Part shown: in pieces, positions 9,274-18,391 of the stretch
How positions within the stretch are numbered: position 1 is the first letter of the stretch
How the letters are laid out: each line of letters starts with the position of its first letter
From: Halorussus halophilus
GTDB lineage: Archaea > Halobacteriota > Halobacteria > Halobacteriales > Haladaptataceae
Direction of reading: 5' to 3'
NCBI RefSeq assembly: GCF_008831545.1
Contig: NZ_CP044523.1
Coordinates: 806,001-870,000 of the forward strand
Length of the DNA stretch: 64,000 bases
Notes under the pieces: generated by a model
What the model was told of the DNA's origin: nothing
Databases searched by the model: none
What the model saw: only the letters and a program-made list of their open reading frames with translations
Position numbers and translations under genes: made by a program

Positions 9274-9627
9274 CTACGCCGGGGACTCGATCTCTTCGAG
9301 GACGCTCTCGCCGCTCCCCGACTTCGACTCCCACTCCCATTCGTCTTCGACTCGCACGCGGCCGTCTTCGAGGAGCGTGACGACGCCGACGGAGTGACCC
9401 GTCGCCGTGTCGCCTGCCTCGTTAATCTGCGTGTAGCGAATGTCCCACTCAGTGCCGTCGAAGGTGCCGACTAAGTGTCCATCGACCACGTCGCCGCCCG
9501 AGTACTGCGCGTAGAGTCGATCGCCATCCTGTTCGAATTCGAATCGGGTGTCTTCGCTGACTTCTCCGGCGGAGGCGTTCGCGACCCCGACGAGCGTCCG
9601 CCCGTCGAGCGATACGTTTTCGGCCAT
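9274..9627 (-). CDS. Conserved hypothetical beta-rich protein
   Basis: 117 residues with a repeating strand pattern: SLDGRTLVGVANASAGEVSEDTRFEFEQDGD, YAQYSGGDVVDGHLVGTF, then DGRVRVEDEWEWES. This looks like a small family of lipocalin-like or antiparallel sheet proteins sometimes labelled N-acetylglutamate synthase without support. No enzyme residues can be seen. It lies 50 bp from its upstream neighbour on the same strand. Confidence 0.7.
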   Translation of the reverse strand: MAENVSLDGRTLVGVANASAGEVSEDTRFEFEQDGDRLYAQYSGGDVVDGHLVGTFDGTEWDIRYTQINEAGDTATGHSVGVVTLLEDGRVRVEDEWEWESKSGSGESVLEEIESPA

Positions 9628-9639
9628 GTGCTGACCAAC

Positions 9640-10395
9640 TCAGCCGAAAATATAACTATTCGGCCCGTCGAGCCCCGCCACGCGCTTCGAAATCGAGGTC
9701 GGGAACTCCCGTGTTGCGTCGTTTATCCGCAGGTTGTCGTAGAACACGTCGAGCGTGGCCGGTTCGACGGCGTCGCCTCGGCCGATGCCCACTCGTACGA
9801 GTCGGGCGTCCTCGCCGAAGCGCTCTACGACGTTGTCGAAGTTCCGGTCGTCACCACCTTCGACGGCGGTGTACTCGAACCAACCGCTCGTTCCCTCGGT
9901 GTCGCCACGGATTCGGGCCGCAACGTCGTGTGTCTGCCACTGCTCGCTGGGGGCGTCCGCGTCGAAGGAGAGATACATGCCGTGGCGGCCGTCGCCGTTC
10001 TCCACGACGAGAAAGGTGTCGTCAGGCGCGGGACCGGCGTTGTTCGGTCCCTCGTAGTAGTCGTAGCTCAATTGCTGGACGTCGCCGAGACGCAACTCAC
10101 CATCAGGTTCCACCACCGACGCGGCGTAATCGACCGTCGAGTTGCCACCCGACGTGACGTGAACCGGGTTCGGATGCGCGTCGTCGCGGACCGAGTCGGA
10201 ACCGGCGGTGACTTCGGCGTCGAAGCTTCCGTCGTCGTTCAAGTCGAAGAGGACTGCACCGGGTGGGAGCGACGTATCGACCTGCTGGCTACTCACGAGT
10301 CCCGAGACGACTACCACCCCGACCACGCTCCCGACACCTGTCAGAAATCCCCGTCTCGACACGGTCCGTTCCGAACTCCCCCGTCCCATGCTCAT
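9640..10395 (-). CDS. Tat-exported hypothetical protein
   Basis: 251 residues. The N-terminus is a twin-arginine signal (SRRGFLTGVG followed by a valine-rich core) with likely cleavage near residue 36. The mature part contains FDLNDDGSFDAEV, a calcium-site-like dockerin stretch, and a beta-rich body. It ends at the start of the gene at 9274. Function unknown, presumably cell-surface. Confidence 0.7.
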   Translation of the reverse strand: MSMGRGSSERTVSRRGFLTGVGSVVGVVVVSGLVSSQQVDTSLPPGAVLFDLNDDGSFDAEVTAGSDSVRDDAHPNPVHVTSGGNSTVDYAASVVEPDGELRLGDVQQLSYDYYEGPNNAGPAPDDTFLVVENGDGRHGMYLSFDADAPSEQWQTHDVAARIRGDTEGTSGWFEYTAVEGGDDRNFDNVVERFGEDARLVRVGIGRGDAVEPATLDVFYDNLRINDATREFPTSISKRVAGLDGPNSYIFG

Positions 10396-10490
10396 GATTC
10401 GTACCCACCACGCCTGTCAGCATATCGTTTGGTCTCAGTTCGACGCTCTCGGCTCCCTGAAATATCTGGTGAGTGGGTAGCTGAACCCAG

Positions 10491-11123
10491 TCAGTCGTCT
10501 CTGTTCAGGTCGAGGACCACCGTCAGCGGGGCGTCGGTACTCTCGAACGAAATCGACCCGGAGTACCGATAGTCGTCGCGGTCGTTCGTTACCGTCCCGC
10601 GAACCTCGTCGTCGCCGATTACTTCGTCGGTGTCGCCTGCGGTCTTCCCCTTCTCGACGCGGCCGCTCACCCGGAACTTGTACGCTACTTCTTTGCCTCT
10701 GCCGCGAATCGTTATCGCGTTCGGGAGCGGTTCCGGCTTGGACTTCTCTCGCGTGTCGCGGACGAGTTTCCCGTTGACGAACACCGCGCCGCGTCCCTCG
10801 GTGTGGAGCGACCGGAGTTCGCCGGAGAACGTGAAACTGTCGCCACGGCCGTTCGCGACGGCCCCCTCGGCGGTGTGGTCGTCTAGTATCTCGTCGCCGT
10901 CGTCGGTGTCGAAGCGCCCGCCCCGCTCGATTTCTCCCGAGACGCTGAATCGGTAGACGAGCGCGCCGTCGTCGTCAGCGAGGAAGTCTATCGTGTTCGA
11001 ATGTGCGCTCGCGGTTCCGCTCAGCGCAGTTCCGGCCATCCCGGCCGCGGCGGCCCCCTTCAGCATCGTTCGGCGGTCGAGGTCCCCTGTCGATTCGGAC
11101 TCTCGTTGGTTGCTGTCTGCCAT
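10491..11123 (-). CDS. Tat-exported protein with an internal duplication
   Basis: 210 residues from MADSNQRES. The Tat motif DRRTMLKGAAAAG is followed by an ASAHS cleavage site. The mature part is two copies of one module of about 75 residues: YRFSVSGEIERGG, DDGDEILDDHTAEGAV, FTFSGEL in the first; YKFRVSGRVEKGK, GDTDEVIGDDEVRGTV, YRYSGSI in the second. This suggests a repeated beta-sandwich surface domain. No known family is recognised. Confidence 0.75.
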   Translation of the reverse strand: MADSNQRESESTGDLDRRTMLKGAAAAGMAGTALSGTASAHSNTIDFLADDDGALVYRFSVSGEIERGGRFDTDDGDEILDDHTAEGAVANGRGDSFTFSGELRSLHTEGRGAVFVNGKLVRDTREKSKPEPLPNAITIRGRGKEVAYKFRVSGRVEKGKTAGDTDEVIGDDEVRGTVTNDRDDYRYSGSISFESTDAPLTVVLDLNRDD

Positions 11124-11306
11124 CGTTCGCACCCACTCGGGAATCGTCTCCGAGCGACCTGAACCCACACGGCCCTCAATCTGCATTTGCTAGGCTTTCG
11201 TCCGAATCAACTGGCGTTCAGAAGAGAAACAACGCATTTCGAGAAAGAAAGCTCGCGTGGTCGCCGGATACGCGGTGAATTCGGATGTTCGAGTGTTCCG
11301 ACCGCG

Positions 11307-13715
11307 TCACTCCAGCAGTTGCCGAAGCCGAGACCTGATACCGAGGTCCCGCTTAGTCATGATGACCGCGTTCGGTGCGTTCGCCCCGACTTTCTCGGGT
11401 ATCGTCCCGAAGACGAGTCGCTGGACCGCGCTCTCTCGGGTCGCACCGATGATAGTCATGTCGTAGTTCTCGGTCTCGGTGACGATTGTTTCGACCACGT
11501 CGTCGCCTTCGAGAACTTCACCTTCCGCGACGACGTCGTCCAGTTCGTCGAGCGTCTCTCGAATCTTGGCTTCGGCTTCTTCTCGCGTCTCTCGGTCCGC
11601 ACCTGATTCCGTGACGTGGACGACTCGAATTTCGGAGCCTTCCGAACGAGCGATAGCGCGGGCGGTCTCGGCGGCCAGTTCCGCGTGCGGGCCGCCAGCG
11701 GTCGGGACCAAGATGGACTCGACAGTGGTCGTGTCGCCTATTTTCTCGACCAGTACGTCGCACTCTGCTTCGCGGACGACTTCGTCTACGGTACCGCCCA
11801 GCACCACGTCGCGGCGATGGTGCGCGCGCCCCCGCCACCCGACGAGGACGGCGTCGCTCTCGTACTGCCGAATCGTGTTGAGGATGCCGTGGGAGGCGTC
11901 GTGGCCGATGCGAACCATGCCGTTGACCGGGACGTCACTATCGACTTCTTCGGCCACGTCCATCGCGCGGTCGATGGCCGCGCGTTCCTCGCCGACGAAC
12001 TGGCGTGCCTCTTCGAGTGGCGTCTGTTCGGGGACGGTGACGACGCTCATTACCAGAATCTCGCCGTCGTTGTCGGCCGCGATGTCTACTGCCGTGCGCA
12101 TCAACTGCTCGACTGTCTCGGGGTTGGCGACCGGTACGACTATCTGGTAGTCGCGGTCGGCGGGCGTGTGTTCGGAGACGACGGTCGGCGTCTCGCGCTC
12201 CAGTCGTTCGGACTCGGGCGCTTGAGACTTCCAGGCGAACCAGAAGCCAACGCCGACTACTTCCGCGAGGACGCCGATGACGAACGCCTTCGGTTCGACG
12301 TTGACCAACAGGCCGAGATTGGCCAGAATTGCAACGATTGGAAGCCACGGAACGGCGGGCACTTCGAACCCGCGTTCGACTTTCGGAAACTTCCGCCGGG
12401 ACTGGATGATGGCGAAGTTGACGAAGATGAGACCGCCGAGTAGCATGAAGTCCGCGAAGTGCGCGATGGAGTGGAGTCCGAGGTGGAGTCCGAGCGGGAA
12501 CGTGACGCTGTGTGGGTCCACGCCGGGTGCCGTCCCGAAGAGAACGCTGAAGACGGCGATGTAGAAGAGGATGAGACCGCCAGTCAGGAGGACCGACTTG
12601 TACGGCGTGTTCAGACTCGGATGCAGGTCTTCGAACTGCTCGGGGAGGTGGTGACGGCGGGCCATCGCTAGTTTCACGCGCGACCCGGCCAGAATCGTCG
12701 CGTTCGCCGCCGACAGCATCGAGAACAACGCGCCAACGATGACGATGTAGAAGCCAACGTCGCCGAGGTAGTACTGGGCCGCCCGACCCATCGAGACTTC
12801 GCCGTTCGTCGCGACGAACGCTCTGGCGGCCTCCGGTCCGGCGAGGTTCTGCTGGTTGGCGAGGAACTGCAAGAAGTTCGTGTCGTTGACTGCCAACACG
12901 ATGACGATGACGACCAGCGCGTAGACGAACGTTACGAACCCCATGCTGAAGAAGATGGCTCGCGGGATGTTCGTACTCGGTTTCTCTATCTCTTCGGCGT
13001 TCGTCGCAATCGCTTCGAAACCGAAGAACGTGATGAACACCAGCGCGGTGGTCAGTCCGAGTTGCCGGAAGTCGTTCAAGTTCTCCGAGAGCGAGTTCAT
13101 CACGACGGACGACTCGAAGCCTTGGAGGCCGCCGTAGAGGAACAGGACGATGAGCGCGACTTTCAGTGCCGTGACGACGATTTGGAACAGTCCGGTCTCT
13201 TCGGTTCCTTTCAGGTTGATTGCGACGAGCAAACCGAGGACCGCCAGCCCCGACGCCCAGTACGGTGTCGCTTGCGAGATGTCCAGCGCGGGGTACATGA
13301 ACCGATAGAACCAGTCCGAGAAACTCGCTAGATAGAACGCCGCACTCGCAGGGTAACCCAGAATCATCGACCACCCGACGATGTAGGTCAGGTCCGTCTC
13401 GAAGACGTTGGCGACGTACATGTAGCCGCCGCCGCTCTCGGGGTAGAGCGACGCGAACTCCGCGTAGGCGAAGGCGGTGAAACTGGCCACGATTGCGGCC
13501 AGCAAGAACGAGACGATGGCCGCCGCGCCGACGTTGCTCACGGCCAGTCCGGAGAGGACGAAGATACCTGCGGCGATCATGGTACCGACGCCCAGCGCGA
13601 TTGCGCCGACGATGCCGATGTCGCGGTCCAGTTGTGCCTCTACGTCCGACCCGGTCCCACCGTCTGGCGCTACGCCGCCTTGGTTGCCTGCGTCCCCTGG
13701 TCCTGAGGCCGACAT
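11307..13715 (-). CDS. Amino acid permease (APC) with two C-terminal UspA domains (2)
   Basis: 802 residues. About 490 residues form an APC transporter (ALGVGTMIAAGIFVLSG, then ESGGGYMYVANVFETDLTY), followed by two UspA domains (about 525-660 and 670-802). The last UspA contains a nucleotide loop, GATRESAVQRLVFGTIPEKV. It is a paralogue of the genes at 5888 and 13861 and is divergent from the latter. The shared 145-bp space carries promoters for both. Substrate unknown. Confidence 0.9.
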   Translation of the reverse strand: MSASGPGDAGNQGGVAPDGGTGSDVEAQLDRDIGIVGAIALGVGTMIAAGIFVLSGLAVSNVGAAAIVSFLLAAIVASFTAFAYAEFASLYPESGGGYMYVANVFETDLTYIVGWSMILGYPASAAFYLASFSDWFYRFMYPALDISQATPYWASGLAVLGLLVAINLKGTEETGLFQIVVTALKVALIVLFLYGGLQGFESSVVMNSLSENLNDFRQLGLTTALVFITFFGFEAIATNAEEIEKPSTNIPRAIFFSMGFVTFVYALVVIVIVLAVNDTNFLQFLANQQNLAGPEAARAFVATNGEVSMGRAAQYYLGDVGFYIVIVGALFSMLSAANATILAGSRVKLAMARRHHLPEQFEDLHPSLNTPYKSVLLTGGLILFYIAVFSVLFGTAPGVDPHSVTFPLGLHLGLHSIAHFADFMLLGGLIFVNFAIIQSRRKFPKVERGFEVPAVPWLPIVAILANLGLLVNVEPKAFVIGVLAEVVGVGFWFAWKSQAPESERLERETPTVVSEHTPADRDYQIVVPVANPETVEQLMRTAVDIAADNDGEILVMSVVTVPEQTPLEEARQFVGEERAAIDRAMDVAEEVDSDVPVNGMVRIGHDASHGILNTIRQYESDAVLVGWRGRAHHRRDVVLGGTVDEVVREAECDVLVEKIGDTTTVESILVPTAGGPHAELAAETARAIARSEGSEIRVVHVTESGADRETREEAEAKIRETLDELDDVVAEGEVLEGDDVVETIVTETENYDMTIIGATRESAVQRLVFGTIPEKVGANAPNAVIMTKRDLGIRSRLRQLLE

Positions 13716-13860
13716 AGTTTACCTTGACTCGGAACTGTGGAAAAGTTACTGCTTGAAATATGGTGCAAAAGTAGACTGTCACGAAGTGTCTGAAACGACT
13801 GCGAAAATTCGACACGACCGGCCACTACCTTTCTTAACGTGAATCTGGTAGCTTCTGGGG

Positions 13861-16179
13861 ATGGCCGAACACACTCGTACGTTGGGCTTCCGCGTCGCGT
13901 TCGCGCTCGGTCTGGGCACGATGATAGCCGCGGGTATCTTCTCGCTGTCTGGAACCGCGGTCGCGGCGGTCGGTTCCAGTGCAGTCATCTCGTTCGTCAT
14001 CGCCGCCGTCATCGCTGGCATCACGGCCGCTTCGTACTCGGAGTTCGCCTCGATATACAGCGAGAACGGCGGCGGCTATCTGTTCTCCTCCCGGACGTTC
14101 GAAAACGACAAACTGCTCTTCGCGGTCGGAGCCTCGCTGTTCTTGGGCTACTGTGCGACGACCGCGTTCTATCTGGCGACCATGGGCGAGTGGTTCCACC
14201 AGTTCATCCTCCCGCACGGACTGTCGGTTCCCCACGGCGTTATTGCGGCTATTACCGCAATTTTGCTCGGCTACCTCAACGCGAAGGGGACCGAAGAGAG
14301 CGGGACGTTTCAGGTTCTCGTGACCGCCGCGAAGGTCGCCGTCCTCCTCGTCTTCATCGGGGGCGCGTTCGCGTGGGCGGGACCCACAGAGGCTACTACC
14401 ACGTTCAGTTCGGAGTTCTCAACCGACGCGGGCGGCATCATCTCCATCGCCGCCGTAGCGTTCATCACCTTCTTCGGATTCTCGGCTATCGCCGCCAGTG
14501 CCGGGGAGATTATCGAACCGAAAGAGACGGTGCCGAAGGCCATCGCGGCCAGCATCTTCACCGTCACCGTCCTCTACATATTCGTCATCGTGGCGATGGT
14601 GAACTCACCGATTCCGCCCGAGGTGGTCGCCCAACAGGGCGAGACGGCGATGGGGAAGGTCGCCGCCGCATTCCTCGGTAGTTTCGGCAAGTGGCTCATC
14701 GTCGCCGGAGCTATCTTCAGCATGGTCTCGGCGTCGAACGCCTCCATCCTCGCGGCGTCCGGAATCGGGTCGCTGATGGGGCGACAGGGCCAAGCGCCCC
14801 GCCGACTCAGTCGCATCCACTCCGAGTACGGCACGCCGTTCTGGAGCGTCGTGGCGACGACGGGAACTATCGTCACACTCGTCGCCGTATTCATCGGTCT
14901 GTTTCCCGCAGAGGGCGGACTCGGGGTCGTTCACCTCGGCTTGAACGCACTCACTGGCTTCGCCAACCTCAACCTGCTCGCGCCGCTGGCAGTCGTCAAC
15001 GTCGCGCTCATTGTCTCTCGGCGGCGACTGCCCGACATCGAACGGCCACTGAAGGTACCGTTCTCGCCGTGGATTCCGATACTCGGTATCATCGCCAACG
15101 TCGCGCTCATCTCCCGACTCCCACCGAAAGGCATCGCCGTCGGACTGGGAGTCGAAGTCGTCCTCGTCGGCGGCTACCTCGCGTGGGGCGGCGCGCCGGA
15201 CGTAGACGAACTCATCCAGCAGGCCGTGCCGCGCCATCAGCCGATACGGCCGAACGGCGGCGACGAGAGCGGAGACGGCACCGGTGGAGACCAGCGAACC
15301 GCCGACACGAAGTCTGAAGAGCGATTCCGCGTCCTCGTTCCGGTCGCACGCCCCGACCGCGCGCCCAGTCACGTCCGACTGGCGGCGGCGCTAGCGAAGG
15401 TCCACGGCGAGAACCCGATTCTCCAAGTGGTCAACGTGACGCACATTCCCGAGCAGACCTCCTACGACAGCGTCGAGGAGGACGCCGAGAAGCGGGCCGA
15501 CCGACTGCTCGATTCGCTGGTCGAGACCGACCTCGACGTCGAGTACACCGTCGAAGGGCACGTCTGTCGCGACGTTGGCTTCGATATCGTCCAGACTGCC
15601 CGCGACGACGACGCGGACCTCGTCGTGATGGGCTATCCCGAGGAACACTACGAAATCGCCGAGGACGTAGAGTACAACGCGCCCTGCGACGTGGTGTACT
15701 CGCAAGGCTTCGAACCTGCCGACGCCGAGCGCATCGACACGGTCAACGTCGGCGCTGGTGGTGGCCCTCACCACGAGGCACTGCTGTCGCTCGTCGGCGA
15801 ACTCGGCCGAGCGGGTGCGAACGTCCACGTCATCGACGTGACGCCGGGCCACCGGGGCGGCACGCCAGAGACGGCCGAAGACACGCTCGATAGCCTTCCT
15901 GCAGGGATTTCGGTCGAGACGCACGAAATCGAGTCAGACAACGTCGCGGACGGACTAGTCGAGACGGCGCTGGCCAACGGTGGTCCGCTCGTCGTTGGCG
16001 CGTCGCGGACTCGCCTGCTCAAACGCTGGGTGTTCGGTTCGACGCCGGACCGCGTCGTCAAGCGGGCGGCGGAAGCCGGCGTCCCGGTCCTCGTCTACGC
16101 GCGCCCGACGGGACTTCCCGGGCGACTCCACGAAGCGTTGTTCCCAGTTCACCGATACGCCCGGAAGTTGCTCACCTGA
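13861..16179 (+). CDS. Amino acid permease (APC) with two C-terminal UspA domains (3)
   Basis: 772 residues: APC transporter (ALGLGTMIAAGIFSLSG, ENGGGYLFSSRTFEND), a linker rich in Gly/Asp/Glu near residue 465, then two UspA domains (about 480-620 and 625-770) ending with GASRTRLLKRWVFGSTPDRV. TTTCTTAACG about 27 bp before the ATG can serve as the TATA box of a leaderless transcript. It is closer in sequence to the neighbouring divergent fusion (11307) than to the one at 5888. Confidence 0.9.
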   Translation: MAEHTRTLGFRVAFALGLGTMIAAGIFSLSGTAVAAVGSSAVISFVIAAVIAGITAASYSEFASIYSENGGGYLFSSRTFENDKLLFAVGASLFLGYCATTAFYLATMGEWFHQFILPHGLSVPHGVIAAITAILLGYLNAKGTEESGTFQVLVTAAKVAVLLVFIGGAFAWAGPTEATTTFSSEFSTDAGGIISIAAVAFITFFGFSAIAASAGEIIEPKETVPKAIAASIFTVTVLYIFVIVAMVNSPIPPEVVAQQGETAMGKVAAAFLGSFGKWLIVAGAIFSMVSASNASILAASGIGSLMGRQGQAPRRLSRIHSEYGTPFWSVVATTGTIVTLVAVFIGLFPAEGGLGVVHLGLNALTGFANLNLLAPLAVVNVALIVSRRRLPDIERPLKVPFSPWIPILGIIANVALISRLPPKGIAVGLGVEVVLVGGYLAWGGAPDVDELIQQAVPRHQPIRPNGGDESGDGTGGDQRTADTKSEERFRVLVPVARPDRAPSHVRLAAALAKVHGENPILQVVNVTHIPEQTSYDSVEEDAEKRADRLLDSLVETDLDVEYTVEGHVCRDVGFDIVQTARDDDADLVVMGYPEEHYEIAEDVEYNAPCDVVYSQGFEPADAERIDTVNVGAGGGPHHEALLSLVGELGRAGANVHVIDVTPGHRGGTPETAEDTLDSLPAGISVETHEIESDNVADGLVETALANGGPLVVGASRTRLLKRWVFGSTPDRVVKRAAEAGVPVLVYARPTGLPGRLHEALFPVHRYARKLLT

Positions 16180-16225
16180 CGTTAGTCGGTTCATAAAAAA
16201 GGGGGTTCGGGTCGTTCGTTCGTGC

Positions 16226-17182
16226 ATGTCGATGGAGGCGAGCGAAGCGAGTAGTCGCTGTACCGACGTGTTGACCGAGGTGTCGAACGCGGTCATCGCA
16301 GACGAAGACGTGCTGGAGACCGTTCTGACCGGCTTTCTCGCCCGTGGGCACGTCCTGCTCGAAGACGTGCCGGGCACCGGTAAGACCCTGACCGCGCGGA
16401 GTTTCGCGTCGGCGCTCGGACTCTCCTTTTCCCGTATCCAGTTCACGCCGGACTTGCTTCCGGCGGACGTGACCGGCACGCACGTGTTCAACGAGCAAGA
16501 CCGTTCCTTCGAGTTCAACGAAGGCCCCATCTTCGCCAACATCGTCCTCGCGGACGAGATTAATCGTGCGCCACCGAAGACCCAGTCGGCACTGCTGGAG
16601 GCCATGGGCGAGGGGCAGGTGACGGTAGACGGCGAGACGCACGACTTGCCGGACCCCTTCTTCGTCCTCGCCACGCAGAACCCCGTCGAGCAGGAGGGGA
16701 CCTTCCCGCTCCCGGAAGCCCAGAAAGACCGCTTCATCATCAAGACGAACCTCGGCTATCCCGACGCCGACGGCGAACTCGAAATCCTGAACCGGCGCGT
16801 CTCCCGAACCGCGCGAACGCCGAGTGCCGAGACGGTCTGCACGCCAAAGGCGGTCGAATCCATGCAGAGCGCGCCCGAGGAAGTCGATGTCGCACTCGAC
16901 GTGCGCAAGTACATCACGTCTATCTCGCGGGCGACCCGCGACGACCCGCGCGTGAAGGCGGGTGCCTCGCCCCGCGGCACGGAGCGACTGATGGAAGTCG
17001 CCCGCGCCCGCGCGGCCCTCGACGGCCGGGACTACGTCACGCCGGACGACGTGAAGCGAGTCGCCAAACCGGGACTCGCTCACCGACTCGTGCTGACGCC
17101 GGACGCGAAGGTGGACAACGTGAAGAAGAAGACTATCGTCGAGAACGTGCTGGAAGACGTGGAAGTGCCGACGGTGAACTAG
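16226..17182 (+). CDS. MoxR-family AAA ATPase
   Basis: 318 residues from MSMEASEASS; the long upstream frame is spurious. Motifs: Walker A EDVPGTGKT, Walker B LADEINRAPPKTQ, and sensor region ATQNPVEQEGTFPLPEAQKDRF, all classic MoxR. C-terminal lid: GASPRGTERLMEVARARAAL. MoxR proteins are chaperones for VWA/DUF58 partners. Here the DUF58/DUF4129 cluster at 17.6-21.1 kb faces it head-to-head, with a dispersed repeat in between. Confidence 0.93.
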   Translation: MSMEASEASSRCTDVLTEVSNAVIADEDVLETVLTGFLARGHVLLEDVPGTGKTLTARSFASALGLSFSRIQFTPDLLPADVTGTHVFNEQDRSFEFNEGPIFANIVLADEINRAPPKTQSALLEAMGEGQVTVDGETHDLPDPFFVLATQNPVEQEGTFPLPEAQKDRFIIKTNLGYPDADGELEILNRRVSRTARTPSAETVCTPKAVESMQSAPEEVDVALDVRKYITSISRATRDDPRVKAGASPRGTERLMEVARARAALDGRDYVTPDDVKRVAKPGLAHRLVLTPDAKVDNVKKKTIVENVLEDVEVPTVN

Positions 17183-17394
17183 GCGGCTTTTCTCGGGGTT
17201 TCGTCCCGGTGTGATTTTTGTGGAGTTGTGTGCAGGCGACAAGCGACCGGATGCGCTCGGTGAACCAAACCACCGGAAACGGCCAGTGAATTATCTGAAG
17301 GGTGGGACTTTCGAAGAAGGAACTGCGGTTGTCCTGACTGTCGCCTAGTGACGACGAACGCAGTGACGCTAGCTACTCCCGAAACCGAGGAGAG

Positions 17395-17560
17395 ACCGCA
17401 CAGCACCGCACCAGCCACACCCTCCCCAGCCGATTCGCTCACGTCCGTTCGTTCATCCACCGAAAGACTACGCACCGATGGACGCTTTGCGTCCATCGAG
17501 CCTTCAGTCACTTCGTTCCTGGAGACTTCGCTTGTCTTTCGAGCCTTGGCTCACAGTCGT
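17395..17560 (-). repeat. Dispersed repeat, GGTGCTGTGCGGT module (copy 2, inverted)
   Basis: Reverse complement of the 168-284 module. The core at 17,395-17,433 reads (minus strand) CGGCTGGGGAGGGTGTGGCT then GGTGCGGTGCTGTGCGGT. The body has GGCTCGAAAGAC, an extra hairpin with GATGGACGC and GCGTCCATC arms, and GTCTTTCGGTGG. The stretch 17,183-17,640 has no gene. Confidence 0.6.
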
Positions 17561-17569
17561 TCGCCAAGA

Positions 17570-17614
17570 CCTCGCACGGGTTTGGCGCGACACGAGGTCG
17601 CGCCAGCGCGCGCC
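17570..17614 (+). repeat. Dispersed repeat, hairpin module (copy 2)
   Basis: CCTCGCACGGGTTT, then stem GGCGCGA (17,584-17,590) and TCGCGCC (17,598-17,604), then AGCGCGCGCC. This matches the flanks at 26-75 with a different stem. The two modules have opposite relative orientation in the two copies. Confidence 0.6.
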
Positions 17615-17643
17615 AGAAGAACACAACAAAAACAACGGACACT

Positions 17644-18363
17644 CTAATTGTACAGCGCAATCGCGAGCGTAATCGCCGCACCCAATAGCAACGCCAACCC
17701 CGCCAGCGAGACGCCGGTCACGTTCAAATCGTAGAGCCAAATCGACGCCCCGACTGCCAGCGCCGCGACGACGCTACTCGCCAAGCTATGAACCACCGAG
17801 ACCATCTTCGTCTCGGCTTCCCTACCGACCTGCTCGCCGAGGCTAATGGCCTGCTTGCCAGCGTCCCACGAGAGAATCGCGGCGGCCATCCCTCCGAGCA
17901 TCCCCATCTTGGTCGCCTCGTTCATTACCGCGGCCATCATGACGCTGGCGAGCAACCACCCGATGCCGACCGCCAGCACGCGTCGCTCCCAGCCTGTGCG
18001 GAGCGGAACGAACGACACCGCGACGAACGCGACGCCGAGGACGCCCGGGAGGAGGACGATTTTCTGCGCGAAGGTCGGCGGTGCGACGACCGAGTAGCCG
18101 ACCGCGCCGAGCGCGGCCACGACGCCGACGAGGACGAGCGACCACCCGGCGAACGAACTGCCGCGGTCGCGGACCGCCGACCCGACTGCGAAGACGACCG
18201 CCGCACCTGCGACGGCCGCCAGCGGCGTGAACTGAGACGAACTCGGCGCGACCAAGCGCACCGTCGCGACTGCCGCCACGACCGACAGCATCGACCCGAG
18301 CGCCGTCGGTCGGTGGGTCACCTTGGTCGCGGAGTCCGGAACGGTTCGTACTTCGCTACTCAT
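17644..18363 (-). CDS. Membrane protein, DUF7519-like, of the MoxR/DUF58 cluster
   Basis: 239 residues from MSSEVRTVP; the upstream extension is unlikely. Roughly seven hydrophobic helices, mostly Ala/Val/Gly, with no catalytic motif. It is last in the minus-strand cluster after DUF58, DUF7269-like and DUF4129-like genes. In haloarchaea such a membrane protein regularly completes this set; the family number is from memory. It probably helps anchor a complex at the membrane. Confidence 0.75.
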   Translation of the reverse strand: MSSEVRTVPDSATKVTHRPTALGSMLSVVAAVATVRLVAPSSSQFTPLAAVAGAAVVFAVGSAVRDRGSSFAGWSLVLVGVVAALGAVGYSVVAPPTFAQKIVLLPGVLGVAFVAVSFVPLRTGWERRVLAVGIGWLLASVMMAAVMNEATKMGMLGGMAAAILSWDAGKQAISLGEQVGREAETKMVSVVHSLASSVVAALAVGASIWLYDLNVTGVSLAGLALLLGAAITLAIALYN

Positions 18364-18391
18364 GCGTGGCTCCCTCCTCCAATTTCGATTG

